From Pyricularia pennisetigena (Eukaryota > Ascomycota > Sordariomycetes > Magnaporthales > Pyriculariaceae): 64,000 bases of DNA. How positions within the stretch are numbered: the first letter of the stretch is position 1; every line of letters starts with the position of its first letter. Below are positions 60,606 through 64,000 of the stretch, piece after piece. The notes under the pieces were generated by a model that saw only the letters and a program-made list of their open reading frames with translations, was not told the DNA's origin and did not search any database. The stretch lies in the NCBI RefSeq assembly GCF_004337985.1, contig NC_043741.1, positions 3,045,348 through 3,109,347 on the forward strand, given 5' to 3'. A program made the translations under genes and the position numbers.

Positions 60606-63600
60606 ATGGTCTCCCGAGATGCATCTACCGCAGGTGATGCTGCTTCCGAGATGAATCATCTAGGATCAACAAAACATCCCGAATATGAAAATGGCAGATC
60701 TGGACCTGACACCGGTCCGTATTACTCGAGCAAAACCTCTGCTACAGAACACTACCAGCCCAATACAGAATCAATCTTCGCCTCTCAGCACGATGACCAA
60801 CCCAATCTATCGAGCTCGGTGTCGGGCTTCAACAATGAACCAGGAGACGACATTCCACCCCCAAGAAGTCCCCTGACCCTCTCGTTGCCATATGTCACCT
60901 CGGCTGACCTGGCATTCGCGGCCTTGCACTACTTACCGCTACCTGTCGTGGTGCTCAACAGTCTCAAAACTGTTGTTTTAGCCAACGAAGCCATGGGAAA
61001 ACTTCTGGGATTCGATGCTGACGGGCCGGCGGCGATGACTGTGCAGGAAAGACTCAAAGGGCGGACTATCTCGCAGGTCGGCATCGATTTGCTTCAGGAC
61101 GGAAAGGTGGCACGGCTCAAGTGGGATAACTTCCTGGATCTGGTGGCGGACAACGTGAGCTTGGGTCCCACCATTCGGCCTACTGATAGCGCAGACGGAT
61201 CGTCGACGCCAACCTGGGCCTCAGAGAACGCAGATGCGAAGCATACGCCTCATCCACAAACTTGCGTCGACGTCATTATCTCCAAGGACGATGTCGGCAA
61301 ACCAAAAGCGACCTGGCCTCACCGAGTTTCCAAATCCAATCCTGAGCTTTACACTTACGCCAAGATGCTGATATCGGTTTGGGAAATCGACGGGCAGACG
61401 TACTTCACTCTGACCTTTACCAACACAGAAAGCAAGGTAGATTTATCGACTCGCCACAAAAAGTCGGTCGCTCAACCTGGTATGATTGAGGACGCAAAAT
61501 CAAGATCAGTATATGCCACACACTCTTCGTCTACGGGAACATCCAGCATCGAATCGCCCACAAGTTCTCATAGTATTCTAACTCAACCGTTGAGCCTCGG
61601 CTCATCGCCTTTTCCTCCATTTGGGCCTCCAAATTCCAGCTCAAGTCAGAATGGTCCTTCGCTTCTTACCAAGCTCCTGACAATGAAGGATGCAGCGCTG
61701 GATAATTCCAAAATGCCGATTCTTGCCATGTGGAAAGATGGCTCTGCATCTTTTCCGAATAAGGCGGCCAGGTCCATGTTTCGGACTGACCAGCCTGAAG
61801 CCAGTGAGGGAGATGCGCTCCTAAGGCGTTGGGACGTCTACGATGAAGATTTTACCCAGGCTCTGGAGCCTCAAGATTACCCCATCTCAGTGCTGCTGCG
61901 CACAGAAACGCCTTTCACAGGGATCCGAATAGGCATGTATAACGAAGACGGCCAAAAGGTTGTGTTCGATGTACTCGGTGAGGCGATCAGAGACGAACAA
62001 ACCGGCGAGTTTCTAGCAGGAGTCATCTACTGCCGAGACGTCTCTCCGATGAAACAAATCATCAACAATATGAAGGAGCTGGAAGATGAGAGGTTCAGGC
62101 TGATCTGTGATACTATGCCTCAACTTGTTTGGACAACTACTCCTGATGGCCGCCATGATTTTTACAACGAACGATGGTACAGATACACAGGCTTGACCAA
62201 GGCTGACTCTCTTGGGCTCGGCTGGAAACATCCTTTTCATCCTGACGATATGCCCGAAGCAGAAAGGAGGTGGGCCAGGTCGCTTGCAACCGGACAGCCT
62301 TACGACGTAGAATACCGATGCCAAAGCAAAGAAGGCGAATGGCGTTGGATGCTGGGACGTGCTCTCCCACTAAGGGATCCGGTAACCAAGGAAATCAAAA
62401 AGTGGTTTGGTGAGCTCTGCACCCTCTGATAAGTTCTTTCTCCTCGGTTTCTGACTTTGCTTTTTTTTCTTTTTTCCTTCAATGCAGGCACCTGCACTGA
62501 TGTGCACGAGAGTATACAGGCGAAAGTAACCGCAGAGCGTTTAAGAGAGCAGCTCTTGACTGTCATCACACATGCTCATGTTACAATATTCACCGTCGAC
62601 AACGATCGTAACGTCACTATGCTAGAGGGAGCTTTGCGCTGGGACGCGACTGGGGAGAACTACAGAGACCTCAAGGGTGACTCAAAGTGGTATGTGGGGC
62701 GGAACATGTATGAGGTCTTCAACACTTTGAATTCTCATTTGGAAGACGGCGAACGTCCACGGTTTTTGGAGCCTATCGAGGCCATTTTGGCCGGCAAGTC
62801 AACAGAAGATATCCAAGAACATGGATTTGGTATGCATCCGCCCCCTCACGCCCTCTGTTCCTTCCACATGTTTTCATCCCCGCAGACGGCTGACTGGAAC
62901 TACAGATGGTCGATGGTATCGGACGCGCTTCATTCCGGTCAGCGCCAAGCTGAAAACTGCCGAGGGATTCTCTAACAATGCAGGGTCAATCGAAGGCGTT
63001 ATCGGCGTCATCTTTGATGTTACCGAATTGAGGGCTCGCGAAATGGACCTGGTTGAGCAGGCCAAGGAAAGGCGCCAACTGGTTGCCAACGAGGCTGCTG
63101 CAAAGGAGGCCAGCCGCCTGAAGAGTCAATTCCTGGCGAATGTGAGAATGCATTGCCACTGCGCCGCTGCATACTGCTGCATAAGGTTACAAGTCGAATT
63201 TAGCAGGCTAACTCGAGCGTTATTAGATGTCTCATGAGATTCGCACACCCATCACTGGTGTTATTGGAATGTCGGAGCTGCTCTTAGATCTCGAGCTGGG
63301 GGATGAGGAGCGAGAATATGGCGAAAACAGTGAGTTGTGTCTACTGCAACAAGCCCAGGACTTCCAGGGCTTGCACACAACCGTAGCGACGTGGCCTTTT
63401 ACTGTGTCGTACTAACCAACCCTGCAGTATATCGATCTGCGAACGCTCTCCTAGCGGTCATCAATGACATTCTCGACTTCTCAAAGGTAGAGTCGGGTCA
63501 TTTGGACATTGAGGAAGTCCAGTTCTCGCTCTCCGTCATAGTTGGTGATGTCAACAAGATGCTGAGCTTTGCTGCTGAGCGTAAGAACTTGGACTTCCAA

Positions 63601-64000
63601 TCCGAAATTGCTCCGGACATTGAGGAAGACCTTGTTGTCCTGGGGGATCCCGGGCGAGTTCGACAGATCATTACGAACCTCTTGACAAACAGTATCAAGT
63701 TCACAAAACAAGGTCATGTAAGGTTTTCGGTTGTGAAAGAGAGGGAAACGCCGGATATAATCGAAATCAAGTTTGTGGTGGAAGACACTGGCATAGGCAT
63801 AGATGCTCAGGTGCGGTCGCGTCTGTTCCAGCCCTTCAGCCAAGGCGACGCATCCACGGCCCGCAGATTTGGTGGTACTGGGTTGGGGCTTACCATTAGC
63901 AAAAACCTTCTCGAGCTGATGAAGGGCCGGATGACGCTTGAGTCCACCGAGGGCCGAGGCACGACAGCGACATTTTGGATTCCTTTCAACAGACCCCCCA
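60606..64000 (+). CDS. PAS-domain hybrid histidine kinase, 3' end beyond the window
   Basis: Exons 60606-62409, 62488-62829, 62906-63141, 63227-63329 and 63428->64000 encode at least 985 aa; the gene continues past the window. The N-terminus (1-100) is disordered. PAS-like domains lie near 104-160 ([20 protein letters not shown]), about 491-601 ([20 protein letters not shown], then the PAC part) and about 620-740. A coiled stretch leads to the HisKA H-box [19 protein letters not shown] with phospho-acceptor His797. The ATPase domain shows the N-box ([20 protein letters not shown]), G1 (DTGIGI) and G2 ([13 protein letters not shown]). A receiver domain is expected downstream, as in the fungal TcsA/Fos-1-like group, but it is not in view. 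It likely senses an internal or environmental signal and feeds the Ypd1-Ssk1/Skn7 relay. All four introns are GT-AG and phase-consistent. Confidence 0.93.

Noticed and set aside
1..64000. CRISPR arrays, bacterial-type operons, complete transposons
   Set aside because: None are present. No direct-repeat/spacer pattern, transposase or reverse transcriptase reading frame was found, as expected for a compact fungal chromosome segment.

Overview
The window is nuclear DNA of a filamentous ascomycete, most likely a Sordariomycete. The evidence is dense, mostly single-copy genes with short GT-AG introns (about 50-140 nt), a HET-C heterokaryon-incompatibility protein, a carboxy-muconate cyclase of the Neurospora type, a betaine-lipid synthase, two GH18 chitinases, a GH45 cellulase and a PAS-type hybrid histidine kinase. 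Species cannot be fixed from sequence alone; Magnaporthales is a guess only. One 8-base N gap (39311-39318) marks this as a draft assembly.

Layout: het-c (+, 1581-4179); membrane RING-H2 protein (-, 5213-7323); GH45 endoglucanase (-, 9193-10395); SAGA subunit Ada3/Ngg1 (-, 11756-14101), divergent from betaine-lipid synthase BTA1 (+, 15948-18500); signal-less GH18 chitinase (+, 21379-22682); GARP subunit VPS53 (+, 24147-26901); CCR4-NOT E3 ligase NOT4 (-, 27587-33572), head-to-head with the 30-kDa complex I subunit (+, 34357-35321); two small unrecognised genes in divergent orientation (35519-36086 - and 36236-36640 +); carboxy-cis,cis-muconate cyclase (+, 37874-39190); secreted CBM18-GH18-CBM18-CBM18 chitinase (+, 39988-41928); a protein with a Cys/His motif and a caspase-like tail (-, 42340-44255); a 7.4-kb gene-poor stretch; a DUF3176 four-helix membrane protein (-, 51664-55059); a WLM/Wss1-type metalloprotease with RanBP2-like fingers (+, 57013-58524); and a hybrid histidine kinase cut by the window edge (+, 60606->64000).

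The genes do not form a pathway cluster. They mix housekeeping functions (transcription, Golgi tethering, respiration, lipid synthesis, DNA-protein crosslink repair) with wall-degrading secreted enzymes and signalling or nonself-recognition proteins. Exon models were checked by reading phase and by known family motifs. Models for GH45, BTA1, VPS53, CMLE, both chitinases, DUF3176, WLM, the caspase-like gene, NOT4 and the complex I subunit all give total coding lengths divisible by three.

The most striking observation is at the 3' end of NOT4. Its stop is TGA followed by CTA, the known readthrough context, and the same frame stays open for 41 strongly coding-like codons that would add a hydrophobic, membrane-helix-like tail. 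NOT4 also has a ~1-kb intron holding a 43-nt poly(T) run and an alternative, coding-looking C-terminus. Other oddities are a start codon split from its gene by an intron, a 10-nt micro-exon, a genomic poly(A) tract directly after a stop codon, three stop-free in-frame introns, an overlapping uORF, and many long homopolymer runs and TAGTCTAG-type repeats between genes.
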